Source of the DNA: Paenibacillus sp. BSR1-1
GTDB lineage: Bacteria; Bacillota; Bacilli; Bacillales; Cytobacillaceae
DNA: 64,000 bases
Reading direction: 5' to 3'
NCBI RefSeq assembly: GCF_030403775.1
Contig: NZ_JAQMWQ010000002.1
Coordinates: 425,747-489,746 of the forward strand
A model generated the notes under the pieces. That model ran no database searches. It had not been told where the DNA came from and was given only the letters and a program-made list of their open reading frames with translations. How positions within the stretch are numbered: the stretch's first letter is position 1; each line of letters opens with the position of its first letter. A program made the translations under genes and the position numbers. This document shows positions 51,546-60,305 of this stretch, one piece after another.

Positions 51546-52793
51546 ATGGAAATTAACAATTTGATTATTGAAAATATGTCTAATCCTCATGAGCTGGAGA
51601 GAATGTATAGAAAAGACCCAAAAGCTTTTAAAAAATCATTCTCACACGCATGGGAACAAAATCCTGATTCTCAGGTTCTTGGCGTTTGGTATGAAAGATT
51701 GCATTTCAAGGAGAAGGAAAATACAGAAAAATCTTCCTTGTTTCAAAAATGTTTCCTAGTAATGGGCATTTTAGCCATTCTGGCCGGGATAAGCACCAGG
51801 CTCATTTTCCATTTTGTCAAACTGGAAGCAATTGCTCCAATTAACCTGACTTTTGGTATAATTCCCTTTATTGCTGCCTATTTTGTTTACAAAAATAAAC
51901 CAAAAAAAAGTGTTATTTATTCCCTTGCCGCGTTGTTCCTCATTTCTGTGTTTTATCTTAATATGCTGCCATTAAATGATAAAGACAGTACTATCCTTGC
52001 TTATTTGCACCTTCCCATATTTTTATGGGTATTGGTAGGGCTTGCATTTACAGGAAATGAATATTCAAAAGGCATTGCAAGATTAGGCTATATTAAATTT
52101 AATTTGGAATTTTGTATTCTTTACGCAAGCATGGCCGTTAGCGGAATGGTGCTAGCAGCATTAACCATGCAGTTATTTAGGTTTGTTGGCTTGGATATAG
52201 AAGACTTCTATTTTAGTAATGTCATTTTATTTGGTGCTGCAGCTCTTGCTATTGTGGCCGCAAACCTGGTATCAATGAATCTTAAACTTGCTAAGAATAT
52301 TACACCATATATAGCTAAAATTTTTAGTCCACTCGTCCTGGTCACATTGTTGGCCTATCTTGTAACGGTTATATGGGTTGGAAAAAATCCATTCATGGAC
52401 CGCGATTTCCTGATCGCTTTCAATGGAATACTCCTTGGTGTATTGGCCGTTACCATATTTTCCATCACCGAAAGCGATTCTGACGACAAAAAGAACATTT
52501 CAGATTATATAAATTTAGCCTTAATTGTTCTTGCGCTTATCATTGACAGTGTGGCTTTGTCAGCCATCGTGTTCAGACTTTCTTCTTATGGGATTACGCC
52601 AAATAGACTTGCTGTTTTAGGAGTAAACATACTTATCTGGGCAAATCTAATTTGGATTATGTTCTCCTATATGCGTTTTCTTCAAAACAAATCCGGACCT
52701 TCAGCAATCCAAGATGCCGTTACTAAGTATTTGCCGGTCTACGGACTTTGGGCAGCTTTCGTTACATTTACCTTTCCAATAATTTTTAATTAG
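51546..52793 (+). CDS. multi-pass membrane protein, DUF4153-like
   Basis: A 415-residue protein with a soluble N-terminus (about 1-65) and roughly ten transmembrane helices. The C-terminal SSYGITPNRLAVLGVNILIW recalls DUF4153 proteins. The start is set by AAGGAGG seven bases upstream. Probably co-transcribed with the HTH gene before it. Function unknown. Confidence 0.65.
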   Translation: MEINNLIIENMSNPHELERMYRKDPKAFKKSFSHAWEQNPDSQVLGVWYERLHFKEKENTEKSSLFQKCFLVMGILAILAGISTRLIFHFVKLEAIAPINLTFGIIPFIAAYFVYKNKPKKSVIYSLAALFLISVFYLNMLPLNDKDSTILAYLHLPIFLWVLVGLAFTGNEYSKGIARLGYIKFNLEFCILYASMAVSGMVLAALTMQLFRFVGLDIEDFYFSNVILFGAAALAIVAANLVSMNLKLAKNITPYIAKIFSPLVLVTLLAYLVTVIWVGKNPFMDRDFLIAFNGILLGVLAVTIFSITESDSDDKKNISDYINLALIVLALIIDSVALSAIVFRLSSYGITPNRLAVLGVNILIWANLIWIMFSYMRFLQNKSGPSAIQDAVTKYLPVYGLWAAFVTFTFPIIFN

Positions 52794-52851
52794 AGAGGCT
52801 CGTTAATGTAACGAAAAGCCAATCTTCTTTAACGGATAGGATAAAATCTTT

Positions 52852-52902
52852 AAAGCCGAAAATGCAGCTTTTATACAGAGTTGCATAATATCGGCTTTTT
52901 TT
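52852..52902 (+). terminator. terminator
   Basis: Outer stem AAAGCCGA/TCGGCTTT, inner ATGCA/TGCAT, then a T-run. Confidence 0.82.
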
Positions 52903-53057
52903 CGTAACTAATTAAAAAAAGGGTAATCAAACTAGAAGACATTATATATTGTTACTTCTGATTTTTTAAAATTGTCCAGTTTCATGTGCCCACCGAAAAA
53001 GGATTTCATGAAACGTATTTGATTAGCTATATTTGCAGGTTGATTTAAATTAAATGT

Positions 53058-53112
53058 GAAAAGATGTACTTACACTAAATGTTCAACCTGAAATATGCAG
53101 GTTTGAACACGA
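53058..53112 (+). repeat. array repeat A, copy 19 (diverged)
   Basis: TGTGAAAAGATGTACTTACA left arm followed by a stem GTTCAACCTG/CAGGTTTGAAC without T-run. Confidence 0.5.
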
Positions 53113-53291
53113 CGGTACATTAATAGGAAAAATGGGTATTAATTCTCGTTACAAGTCATAAAACTTAGGTAGGAATTAAAAATAGGGCAAAATTGATGCA
53201 CGTATCAGCCTGTAGCTAAACGTCTGCGTTTGACATGCAAATACTCAAAATATAGTAAACAGTTACAATTAATTTAAGGAGCAGGATAATC

Positions 53292-54362
53292 TTGATTAAT
53301 GAATTTAACATATATGATCAAGGGTTTCCTCAATATATACCCCAAAAATACATGAATAAATGGATTGAAGTAGGTTTATCTAACGATTTTTATTTTAAAT
53401 TTTTCCTGACATATTGGGATAACCATTATTTAGGAGGATACCTTTCTCGAAATGCGTATAATACATTATATTGTGTACCAACATTTACAAATCAATCTTA
53501 CCTTCAATATGGACCTCAAAATAATCTTCCACAATATACTCCGAATGACTGTATAAATAGTTGGGTACAAATTGGCTTTGAAAATGCACGATATCTTAAA
53601 TTTTATTTAACCTCTGCTAATGAGAATGACATTGGAGGTTTTTTACTACAGAACTCGATAAAAAATCTTGATTTCTCCATTGTTCAGTTTCAGGAATTTT
53701 TCGAAGAATATGAAAACCAATTTCATCCAATGCTAATTAATAACAATATTCAATTATCAAAAGAGGAGAAGACTAGGCGAATACAAGTTATTAATGATGT
53801 TTACACTATACTTTTGGCACGTCTTTTGAAACGTGGGTTAGCTTCCAAAGAAGGTGGAAGAATTCCTAAACATACTGAATTGCCTAATGCTGCTATAGAT
53901 GATATCCAATATCTCTCAAATAAGCTATTACAATTATATAAAGAATTTTTTAATGGTTTTCATGATCAGTCAAATTTCCATCGATTTCATGAATGCTATG
54001 AATTATTTTCCAACGGTGAAATTAGAGGAACAAAATATCCTGGACAAGGACAGCCAGACTCCTCAGACGAATTTTTATTTTCAGAGTTCGCAATCCAAGC
54101 TATTGAACTAAACATAGATGTGGAAATTTGGTGTGAACTATTAAAAACATTTGTCAAATCTCAAGAAATTTTTATTCAGGTATATAGACCAAAGGGAATC
54201 GAAGTACCTACCTTAGAAGATTATACATTTAGCAATTTCCAATACTTTAAACAAGTTTCTCAAAATGAAAAAGAAAGACTTAGAAAAAAGTACGATAAAA
54301 TGTCGTTTTATGAGTTAATACAAGCATACTCTAGAAACCTATTAAAAGCACAGTCTCCATGA
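53292..54362 (+). CDS. hypothetical protein, unknown family
   Basis: A 356-residue soluble protein. The first ~125 residues hold two similar stretches (QYIPQKYMNKWIEVGLSNDF and QYTPNDCINSWVQIGFENAR, each followed by a GG(Y/F)L turn), a likely internal duplication of a beta-rich module. The rest is helical and charged. It begins at TTG after AAGGAG. Repeat A lies 37 bases after its stop. Confidence 0.65.
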   Translation: MINEFNIYDQGFPQYIPQKYMNKWIEVGLSNDFYFKFFLTYWDNHYLGGYLSRNAYNTLYCVPTFTNQSYLQYGPQNNLPQYTPNDCINSWVQIGFENARYLKFYLTSANENDIGGFLLQNSIKNLDFSIVQFQEFFEEYENQFHPMLINNNIQLSKEEKTRRIQVINDVYTILLARLLKRGLASKEGGRIPKHTELPNAAIDDIQYLSNKLLQLYKEFFNGFHDQSNFHRFHECYELFSNGEIRGTKYPGQGQPDSSDEFLFSEFAIQAIELNIDVEIWCELLKTFVKSQEIFIQVYRPKGIEVPTLEDYTFSNFQYFKQVSQNEKERLRKKYDKMSFYELIQAYSRNLLKAQSP

Positions 54363-54398
54363 CCAAGATAAATAAATTAACGTCCCCTTTGAATGACT

Positions 54399-54500
54399 CT
54401 GTGAAAAATTTTACTTAAGCTAAAGAGGGCAAGAGCAAAACACTGAGTGGCTTCGGCTACTTTTTTTATTATTCAAATAAAGGGGTAGTTAGTTAAATAA
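54399..54500 (+). repeat. array repeat A, copy 20
   Basis: TACTTAAGCTAAAGAGGGCA, hairpin AGTGGC-TTCG-GCTACT with T-run, then CAAATAAAGGGGTAGTTAGT. Confidence 0.85.
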
Positions 54501-54601
54501 GGATTTAATACCAACGATAGATATATTCCAACAAAAGATCAAAATGTGTTATTGTTAAATAAGATTTGTCTAGTGTAAACATGAGAAAGGTGTGCAGAAG
54601 T

Positions 54602-55582
54602 TTGAACAAAAGAATATTTTTGATTTTATTTACTGTGATTTTAATAACTGTATTTGCAGGTTGCGGAAAAATAGCTGAAGATACTTCCCCAACGAGCACG
54701 GTTTCTAAGACTGTTGAAGCAAATAAGAGTACTTCTGCCAATGACACAGAAAAACCAGCGAGTGATAGTGAACCCAACAAAAGTGTTCCTGCATCTAGCA
54801 CTTTAAAGGCAACAGGTACAACGGACGGATTTGATTACAGCAAATATACCCTAATTGAAGTAAACGGCGGGGATATGTCAGGATATAGACAGCCGAATGT
54901 CAAAGTAGATGTCGGATTTGGAAATCGGGAATATTGGGCGTATACAAATGAGTACGGCCAGCTAATTCGTGTTGAAGCGAAAAAAATAACACTTCAAAAT
55001 CCGAAAACTGATCATGTTTTGTCATCAGGTAGATATTACTCCGATGAAGCAAATGTTCCTGGTACAGAGAGTCCAACCTTGGATAAAGGACATGTGATTG
55101 CTGACTCGCTTGGGGGAGTATCAAACGCATATAATATTACACCTCAGGACAGTATTCTCAATAGGCACGGTGATCAAGCTTATATGGAAAAAGTGATTCG
55201 AGATGCAGGAGGTTGTACGGATTTCGTAGCAGTGATTAAATATCCAAATACTCAGACGCAAATTCCTAACCATTATAAATTCACATACAAAATTCACGGC
55301 AGATCCATTACAGATGAATTTGACAATGTAAACCCAGATGAAGTGAACAAAAATTTAGGGAAAACGACGGGTACGAGCAGTACCCCAACGAAAACAGACA
55401 ATGTACCTGCAAACGATACGGAAAATAGTAATGAAGATGTTAGTAAAGTGGATACCAATCATAACGGAATTGTTACGATCGCTGAAGCCAAAGCTGCTGG
55501 CTTTAAAATGCCAATTACGCGCGATTCATGGCTCTATAAATATATGGATGATCGAGATGGTGATGGCTTAGTAGGTGAATAA
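54602..55582 (+). CDS. secreted DNA/RNA non-specific endonuclease lipoprotein with C-terminal calcium-binding motif
   Basis: A 326-residue lipoprotein. The signal ends in lipobox FAGC (Cys21), followed by a Ser/Thr/Pro-rich linker to about residue 80. The nuclease domain has LDKGHVIADSLGG (a DxGH-type motif of the NUC family) and NITPQDSILNRHGDQAYMEK. The C-terminus has VDTNHNGIVTIAEA and MDDRDGDGLVGE, EF-hand/excalibur-like calcium loops. It probably degrades extracellular nucleic acid. TTG at 54602 is favoured by AAGGTG and by the length of the signal peptide; ATG at 54581 is an alternative. Confidence 0.85.
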   Translation: MNKRIFLILFTVILITVFAGCGKIAEDTSPTSTVSKTVEANKSTSANDTEKPASDSEPNKSVPASSTLKATGTTDGFDYSKYTLIEVNGGDMSGYRQPNVKVDVGFGNREYWAYTNEYGQLIRVEAKKITLQNPKTDHVLSSGRYYSDEANVPGTESPTLDKGHVIADSLGGVSNAYNITPQDSILNRHGDQAYMEKVIRDAGGCTDFVAVIKYPNTQTQIPNHYKFTYKIHGRSITDEFDNVNPDEVNKNLGKTTGTSSTPTKTDNVPANDTENSNEDVSKVDTNHNGIVTIAEAKAAGFKMPITRDSWLYKYMDDRDGDGLVGE

Positions 55583-55624
55583 ATGGGGTTATGACTACTC
55601 CCATGCGATTATGGACTATTTAAA

Positions 55625-55645
55625 AGTAGCGGGGCAGGATAATTT
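55625..55645 (+). repeat. array repeat A, right-end fragment
   Basis: GTAGCGGGGCAGGATAATTT only. Confidence 0.45.
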
Positions 55646-55646
55646 G

Positions 55647-55698
55647 AACTGCACCTCCATTGTTAGACACAAAACTAACAATGGAGGTGCAGTTTTTT
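55647..55698. terminator. very strong bidirectional terminator
   Basis: Perfect 20-base stem (55647-55666 with 55675-55694), eight-base loop, T-run. Confidence 0.93.
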
Positions 55699-55798
55699 AT
55701 AACCCATTATGGTCCATTAAAAAACTACTTTCTTCTTAAATAAATGATTTTCTGAAAAGCATTCAAATAATTGAGTAACTCTTCACAAGCGGTGGTTA

Positions 55799-56554
55799 CT
55801 AAATTAAGTTCTTTGTTGCTTGGTAACTTTTCTCGACGTATTCGTCGATTTCATCCCGTGACATACGTAAGCGATTCACAGATGTACCATATCCGATTTC
55901 GTTTTTACCCTCTTCTAATTCTTTGAAAATGCCATCTGCGAATGCATCTAATGGTTCTCCAGGCAGACCTGCACCGTTTAAAAAATCTGTATTCACCGCT
56001 GGAGGAGCAACTTCAATGACTTCTATGGATGTGTCAGAAAGTTGGTGTCTGAGACTCACTGTAAAGGAATGGAGCGCTGCTTTCGTTGCTGAATAGATAG
56101 GTGCAATTACAAATGGAGTAAAAGCTAACCCAGATGTCACATTAATAATAGTTGCCTCTTTTTTATTTGCAAAAAATGGAGCAAATAACATAGAGAGTTG
56201 GAACGGTGCTTCTAGATTTGTTGAGATTTCTTTACTGAAATAACCCCAATCTTTCTTTGAATCCGCCTTTAACACGTTAAAACTTTGTTGGATTCCTGCG
56301 TTGTTAATTAAAACATTCACATCCGGATAGTTGGATGTTACCCAGTCAAACAATGCTGCACGTTCAAATTCAATAGTCAAATCACTTATACGAGTAATTA
56401 GGTTTGGGAGTTTTTCTTTCGCGTTTTGGAGTACCTTTTCACGTCGTCCACAGACAATGACTGTATTCCCAGCCTTTATAAAACGTTCCGCGAAAGCCAA
56501 TCCTATTCCAGTGCTTCCACCTGTTATCAATATTGTATTTCCTGAAAGTTTCAT
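55799..56554 (-). CDS. short-chain dehydrogenase/reductase (DltE-like)
   Basis: A 251-residue SDR. TGGSTGIGLAFAERF binds the nucleotide, NNAGIQQSF follows, and YSATKAALHSF carries the catalytic Tyr-x3-Lys, with Ser in INVTSGLAF. Start chosen at MKLSGN after GAGGA; upstream residues are out of family. It lies 34 bases after a MerR-type regulator gene on the same strand, so the two probably form an operon responding to the same signal. Confidence 0.9.
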   Translation of the reverse strand: MKLSGNTILITGGSTGIGLAFAERFIKAGNTVIVCGRREKVLQNAKEKLPNLITRISDLTIEFERAALFDWVTSNYPDVNVLINNAGIQQSFNVLKADSKKDWGYFSKEISTNLEAPFQLSMLFAPFFANKKEATIINVTSGLAFTPFVIAPIYSATKAALHSFTVSLRHQLSDTSIEVIEVAPPAVNTDFLNGAGLPGEPLDAFADGIFKELEEGKNEIGYGTSVNRLRMSRDEIDEYVEKSYQATKNLI

Positions 56555-56588
56555 TATAGTTCCTCTTTTCCCTTTTTTACTATTTCCT

Positions 56589-56972
56589 TCAGTACTCATC
56601 CTGTTTTCTTTCCTGAATTTGTTTTGTATAGCGTTCAATTTTGAAGTCAATTCCTTTTAGGGATTCTGTCATTAATGAAATTTCATTTAGCACGGTTTGT
56701 TTGTGTTGCATCATCATTTCGAGTCTTTTTTCAACGGTAGGGTCACCTTCAATAACCCAGTCCATATATTGCTTAATACTGCTAATCGGCATATTCGTGT
56801 TTTTTAAACACAGCACTATTTCAAAGAGCGCCATTTGATAATCTGAAAATAACCGTCTGTCTGCTTCATCACGCTGGATAAATGGTAGTAAGCCTTTTTT
56901 TTCATAATAACGTAACGTTGATTGTGGTAAATTGAATTTGGCTGCGGCTTCGCTAATTGAACAGTAATTCAT
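56589..56972 (-). CDS. MerR family transcriptional regulator
   Basis: A 127-residue regulator: YCSISEAAAKFNLPQSTLRY, then YEKKGLLPFIQR, is the MerR winged HTH; KNTNMPISSIKQYMDWV follows and a coiled coil closes it. The start is preceded by TTGGAGGT. Upstream is a palindrome inside a 19-base promoter spacer, the classic MerR architecture. Controls itself and the SDR gene (inference); effector unknown. Confidence 0.9.
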   Translation of the reverse strand: MNYCSISEAAAKFNLPQSTLRYYEKKGLLPFIQRDEADRRLFSDYQMALFEIVLCLKNTNMPISSIKQYMDWVIEGDPTVEKRLEMMMQHKQTVLNEISLMTESLKGIDFKIERYTKQIQERKQDEY

Positions 56973-57016
56973 CTGGAGACCTCCAAATTGTTTCTTCATC
57001 TTTCGTCGACAGGTCT

Positions 57017-57047
57017 ATCATACGACTTAAACCGAGGTTTAAGTCAA
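57017..57047 (-). promoter_or_regulatory. MerR-type promoter with 19-bp spacer and operator palindrome
   Basis: Minus strand: TTGACT, 19-base spacer, TATGAT. The palindrome GACTTAAACC-TC-GGTTTAAGTC (57024-57045) fills the spacer. Confidence 0.85.
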
Positions 57048-57178
57048 TATAAAAAACTGAAAAAATTTATTCAAAAATTCCTAGAATACCTAACAAAGAT
57101 TGTGATCCAACTAATAAAAATCGTAAAATAATGTTTATATATACATATTTATGCATTTTGTTGAGGGGAGAAGTATAT

Positions 57179-57787
57179 ATGAATTTGGTATGTGAGTCGA
57201 AAAAACTAGATGACTATTTACTCGAATTAAACGAAGTTAATTTTTCTAATCCAATTATAAAAAAGAAAGCAGATGAACTTTTTAATCCATCTCAAACGGA
57301 AATTGAAAAAGCAAGAATAGCTTATAAATTTGTTCGTGATGAAATTTCTCATTCTTGGGATATTCAATCGAAGCGAGTTACTTGTAATGCTTCGGAAGTA
57401 TTATACTTTAAAGAGGGAATTTGCTATGCCAAATCACACCTCTTAGCGTCTTTATTACGTTCACAGGAAATACCAATTGGTTTTTGTTATCAAAGATTGA
57501 TGTTATTTGATACCCCAGAAAAAGGGTATTGTATTCACGCTTTAAATGCTATCTTCCTTGAATCACTTAATAAATGGATTAGGGTTGATGCTCGTGGAAA
57601 TAAAGAGGGAATTGCTGCTCAATTTTCAATTGAAGAAGAAAAATTAGCTTTTTCCATTAATGAAGAACTTGATGAAAAGGATTATCCAGTTATCTTTGCT
57701 AAGCCTCATCCCAAAATTGTGGCTGTTTTAGAAGAAAATACAAATGCATTAGAAATGTATAAACATCACTTGCCAGAGAGTTTGTAG
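57179..57787 (+). CDS. transglutaminase-like cysteine peptidase-fold protein
   Basis: A 202-residue protein with the Cys-His-Asp arrangement: GICYAKSHLLASLLRSQEIP (Cys), CIHALNAIFLESLNKWIRVD (His, Asp). KARIAYKFVRDEISHSWDI precedes, as usual in this family. ATG follows AGGGGAG. Target unknown. Repeat A starts at the next base after the stop. Confidence 0.87.
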   Translation: MNLVCESKKLDDYLLELNEVNFSNPIIKKKADELFNPSQTEIEKARIAYKFVRDEISHSWDIQSKRVTCNASEVLYFKEGICYAKSHLLASLLRSQEIPIGFCYQRLMLFDTPEKGYCIHALNAIFLESLNKWIRVDARGNKEGIAAQFSIEEEKLAFSINEELDEKDYPVIFAKPHPKIVAVLEENTNALEMYKHHLPESL

Positions 57788-57876
57788 TAGCTTCACTACC
57801 GGGTGCTTGAGTTAAAGATGAATCGCTGCGGCGGTCTTTTTTCTTGCTGAGCTAACGGGGGCAGAATAGTACAATA
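57788..57876 (+). repeat. array repeat A, copy 21
   Basis: CACTACCGGGTGCTTGAGTT, hairpin ATCGC-TGCG-GCGGT with T-run, then GAGCTAACGGGGGCAGAATA. Confidence 0.87.
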
Positions 57877-57935
57877 AAAAGACAAATTTATTTAAAAAAG
57901 GTATGTTAAATCCTGATGTTGACCTTAAAGATAAG

Positions 57936-57960
57936 AAAACCGCCTTGTTGAAGAGGCGGC
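57936..57960 (-). terminator. terminator of the RibD-like gene
   Basis: Minus strand CCGCCT/AGGCGG followed by TTTTCTT. Confidence 0.7.
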
Positions 57961-58005
57961 TTATTGAGCTATCGTATCTGTCGTAATCTGTTTTAGGAGA
58001 CAAGG

Positions 58006-58581
58006 TCATCTAACCGTCTGGTAAACTAGGGCTATGGCTCCAGACTCAAATGTCTTGTTTTCAATAAGTTTAAGATTGACCTTCTCCTGGAGACCTTGGA
58101 ATAACGGCAACCCGCTGCCGATCAGGACGGGAGAAACCGTAATTTTATACTCATCTATTAAACCAAGCTGCATAAGGTAGTGTGCTAACCTAGGACTGCC
58201 GAGGATGACCATATCCTTGCCTTGCTGCTGTTTGAGGTTCTTGATCTCTTTCTCGACATCTTCTTTCACCAGTCTGGAATTGTTCCATTCTACTTTCTCC
58301 AGCGTCGTGGAAAAAACGATTTTGGGTGTCTTTTCGATCCACTCGGCATGATTCAGTTCATGGTGCGAGGCTGAGGGGTCCGATGGCACAGCTGTCCAGT
58401 AACTGTGCATCATCTGATAAGTCTCACGTCCCCATATGACAGTGTCGGCAGTACTCAGAATTTCTCTCGCGTGTTTCTCCAAGTCAGCATCGTATGAAAC
58501 CCAGCCAATGTCCATTTCACCGTTCGGACCTTCTACAAAACCGTCAAGAGATGCGTGCAGAAATAGAACAAGTTTTCTCAT
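58006..58581 (-). CDS. dihydrofolate reductase family protein (RibD C-terminal type)
   Basis: A 191-residue protein: MRKLVLFLHASLDGFVEGPN, ADTVIWGRETYQMMHSYW, KDMVILGSPRLAHYLMQLGL, VSPVLIGSGLPLF. It has the YyaP/YwjB layout; the physiological reaction is not established for this group. Start after AAGGAG; seven upstream codons are out of family. Confidence 0.87.
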   Translation of the reverse strand: MRKLVLFLHASLDGFVEGPNGEMDIGWVSYDADLEKHAREILSTADTVIWGRETYQMMHSYWTAVPSDPSASHHELNHAEWIEKTPKIVFSTTLEKVEWNNSRLVKEDVEKEIKNLKQQQGKDMVILGSPRLAHYLMQLGLIDEYKITVSPVLIGSGLPLFQGLQEKVNLKLIENKTFESGAIALVYQTVR

Positions 58582-58631
58582 TTTTAGTTCTCCTTTGTTC
58601 ATGAGGGATTTTGATTGCTAATCTATTAACA

Positions 58632-58660
58632 ATTATAAGCAGAAAGCCGAAGATTGTCAT
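58632..58660 (-). promoter_or_regulatory. promoter of the RibD-like gene
   Basis: Minus strand ATGACA, 17-base spacer, perfect TATAAT, about 50 bases before the start codon. Confidence 0.75.
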
Positions 58661-58999
58661 TCGTGTCGGTCACAGAAAACAGGCATGATTTCACCAACAT
58701 ATTTTTCTTATTCGATGCTGTATTCTCATATTCCTGCTGTCTAAGTAACGAAACCAAGCCAAAAAATGTTGAAACGCCGTTAAAGCGATCCATCTACTTT
58801 TTTAAGTGGCTGGGGTAGCTGTTTACGTTTTGGATATCGTACACGCCCTTACACGTTGCTTGCCAATTTGGTGGCATACTTTAAAAAGTAAAGGAGCAGG
58901 TTAGCGGAAGAATGAAATGGTAAAATAGTGATTAGAAAAGAGCTATTAAATTTCTAAGGAGAAAACAATGGGGAAATAATTGAGAAAAGGGGATTTAAA
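58661..58999. other. intergenic region with a repeat A right half
   Basis: No gene seen. GTAAAGGAGCAGGTTAGCGG at about 58888-58907 is the right half of repeat A (copy 22). Confidence 0.5.
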
Positions 59000-59401
59000 T
59001 TGAAAAAAGTTATAATTGTTATTTTTTCTTTATATTTGTTAGTAGGATTTAGTGACAGTAATGTACGACAGAGTAAAAAATTAGAAGAGTCTATTCATAC
59101 AGTAGTGGAAAACAAAAGTAAAAGTGAAATAGATATAACATCTTTGGCTAATTTCACCTGGGACAAAGCCTTTATCTTTCCACCTTATACAACTCAAGAA
59201 AGTATCGATGAACAATTAGATGTCCATTTTAAAGACCCAAGTGATATTGATAAGAGGGACGATATATATCTATTGGTTTTTCTAAATAAAGGCAAGGTAC
59301 TTCAATATGCAGAAATAAAACGTCAAAAATCTGTTTTTTCCGTTGGAGAAAAGAAGTTCCTTTCGCCGTCTAGTGCAACTATAAGTATTGTAAGGAAATA
59401 A
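59000..59401 (+). CDS. exported hypothetical protein, possible former lipoprotein
   Basis: A 133-residue protein with an N-terminal signal (KKVIIVIFSLYLLVGFSDSN) and a mature part holding FTWDKAFIFPPYTTQESIDE and a KVLQYAEIKR strand. LVGFS sits where a lipobox LVGC would be; TTT for TGT is one change. Starts at TTG with a GGGG upstream. Family not named. Confidence 0.65.
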   Translation: MKKVIIVIFSLYLLVGFSDSNVRQSKKLEESIHTVVENKSKSEIDITSLANFTWDKAFIFPPYTTQESIDEQLDVHFKDPSDIDKRDDIYLLVFLNKGKVLQYAEIKRQKSVFSVGEKKFLSPSSATISIVRK

Positions 59402-59467
59402 AAGTAACTGAAGTTGCAATAAATGACTCCTTAATTCATCTCGCCTTTATGTCGTAACAAATATTGT

Positions 59468-60031
59468 TTATCCCTTATCTAATTTAGAATAGCTTTCCAT
59501 CTTTGTAACCGCATAAGCGACATAGTAAAGAGTTAAAAAAATAATAAAATCATATAAAGTGGACCAATTTTTAGGGTTATAGAAGTCGATCGCGTTAAAG
59601 AAATTCATTCCTCCAAAAGCAGCAATTGCTGCAAATATGACTCCTTTTAACAAGGAATTCATTTTTGGCTTTATTTGTAGAGCGAACATAATCCCAACTG
59701 GTGCTATAGAGAAGTGATAGGGTAAAAATAGAAAGGGTGCTAGAGGAATGATTACCATTGGGTAAGACCATAACCCTAGTGATAAGGCCGCAAGATCTAT
59801 CGTAAGTGACAATATGATGGTCAAGAAGCCTGCTAAAAGAAGACGTCCTGTGCTATCTTTTTTCCTAAATATAATCCAAACAATCCATGGGATTACAAAT
59901 AGGGCCACTCCAAACCACCATTGCCATGTAAAGAAAAAATCTTCTGTCACTGCTTTTGCAAATAAAGAACTTACCTCAGTGAGCTGGTTATAGGCTTTTT
60001 CTGATTGAGCGAGTCCTTCCTCAAATGCCAT
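59468..60031 (-). CDS. CBO0543 family membrane protein
   Basis: A 187-residue protein with five helices; LTIDLAALSLGLWSYPMVII then PLAPFLFLPYHFSIAPVGI matches the CBO0543 core. Start chosen at MAFEEG, because the upstream ATG overlaps the GAGGAG ribosome site. Function unknown. Confidence 0.72.
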   Translation of the reverse strand: MAFEEGLAQSEKAYNQLTEVSSLFAKAVTEDFFFTWQWWFGVALFVIPWIVWIIFRKKDSTGRLLLAGFLTIILSLTIDLAALSLGLWSYPMVIIPLAPFLFLPYHFSIAPVGIMFALQIKPKMNSLLKGVIFAAIAAFGGMNFFNAIDFYNPKNWSTLYDFIIFLTLYYVAYAVTKMESYSKLDKG

Positions 60032-60305
60032 TTTTAACATCTCCTCAAAACATAGTTATTACATTTTTTTCAGTTAATCAGTCTTTTATTCACTGCTGCC
60101 TTTTAAAGAATTTTCATAGGGAAAAGGTATATGAAGGACGGTTGTTATGCTTATTTATTTCATATACTTTACAATTTCGTCATATATCTATTTTTTCTTT
60201 ATATCAGTAAATTAAATGTGACAAGCATTTGAGTAGAGTGTTATATTGAAAATAGTCGGAATAGTAAATAAATTTAAAAATCAAATTATTGAGGAGGAAT
60301 AAAAG

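Larger units (their letters stand above)
52794..53291. other. intergenic region: terminator, diverged repeat, no gene
   Basis: Holds a terminator at 52852-52902 and a diverged repeat A at 53058-53112. No coding frame is supported in the remainder. Confidence 0.55.
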
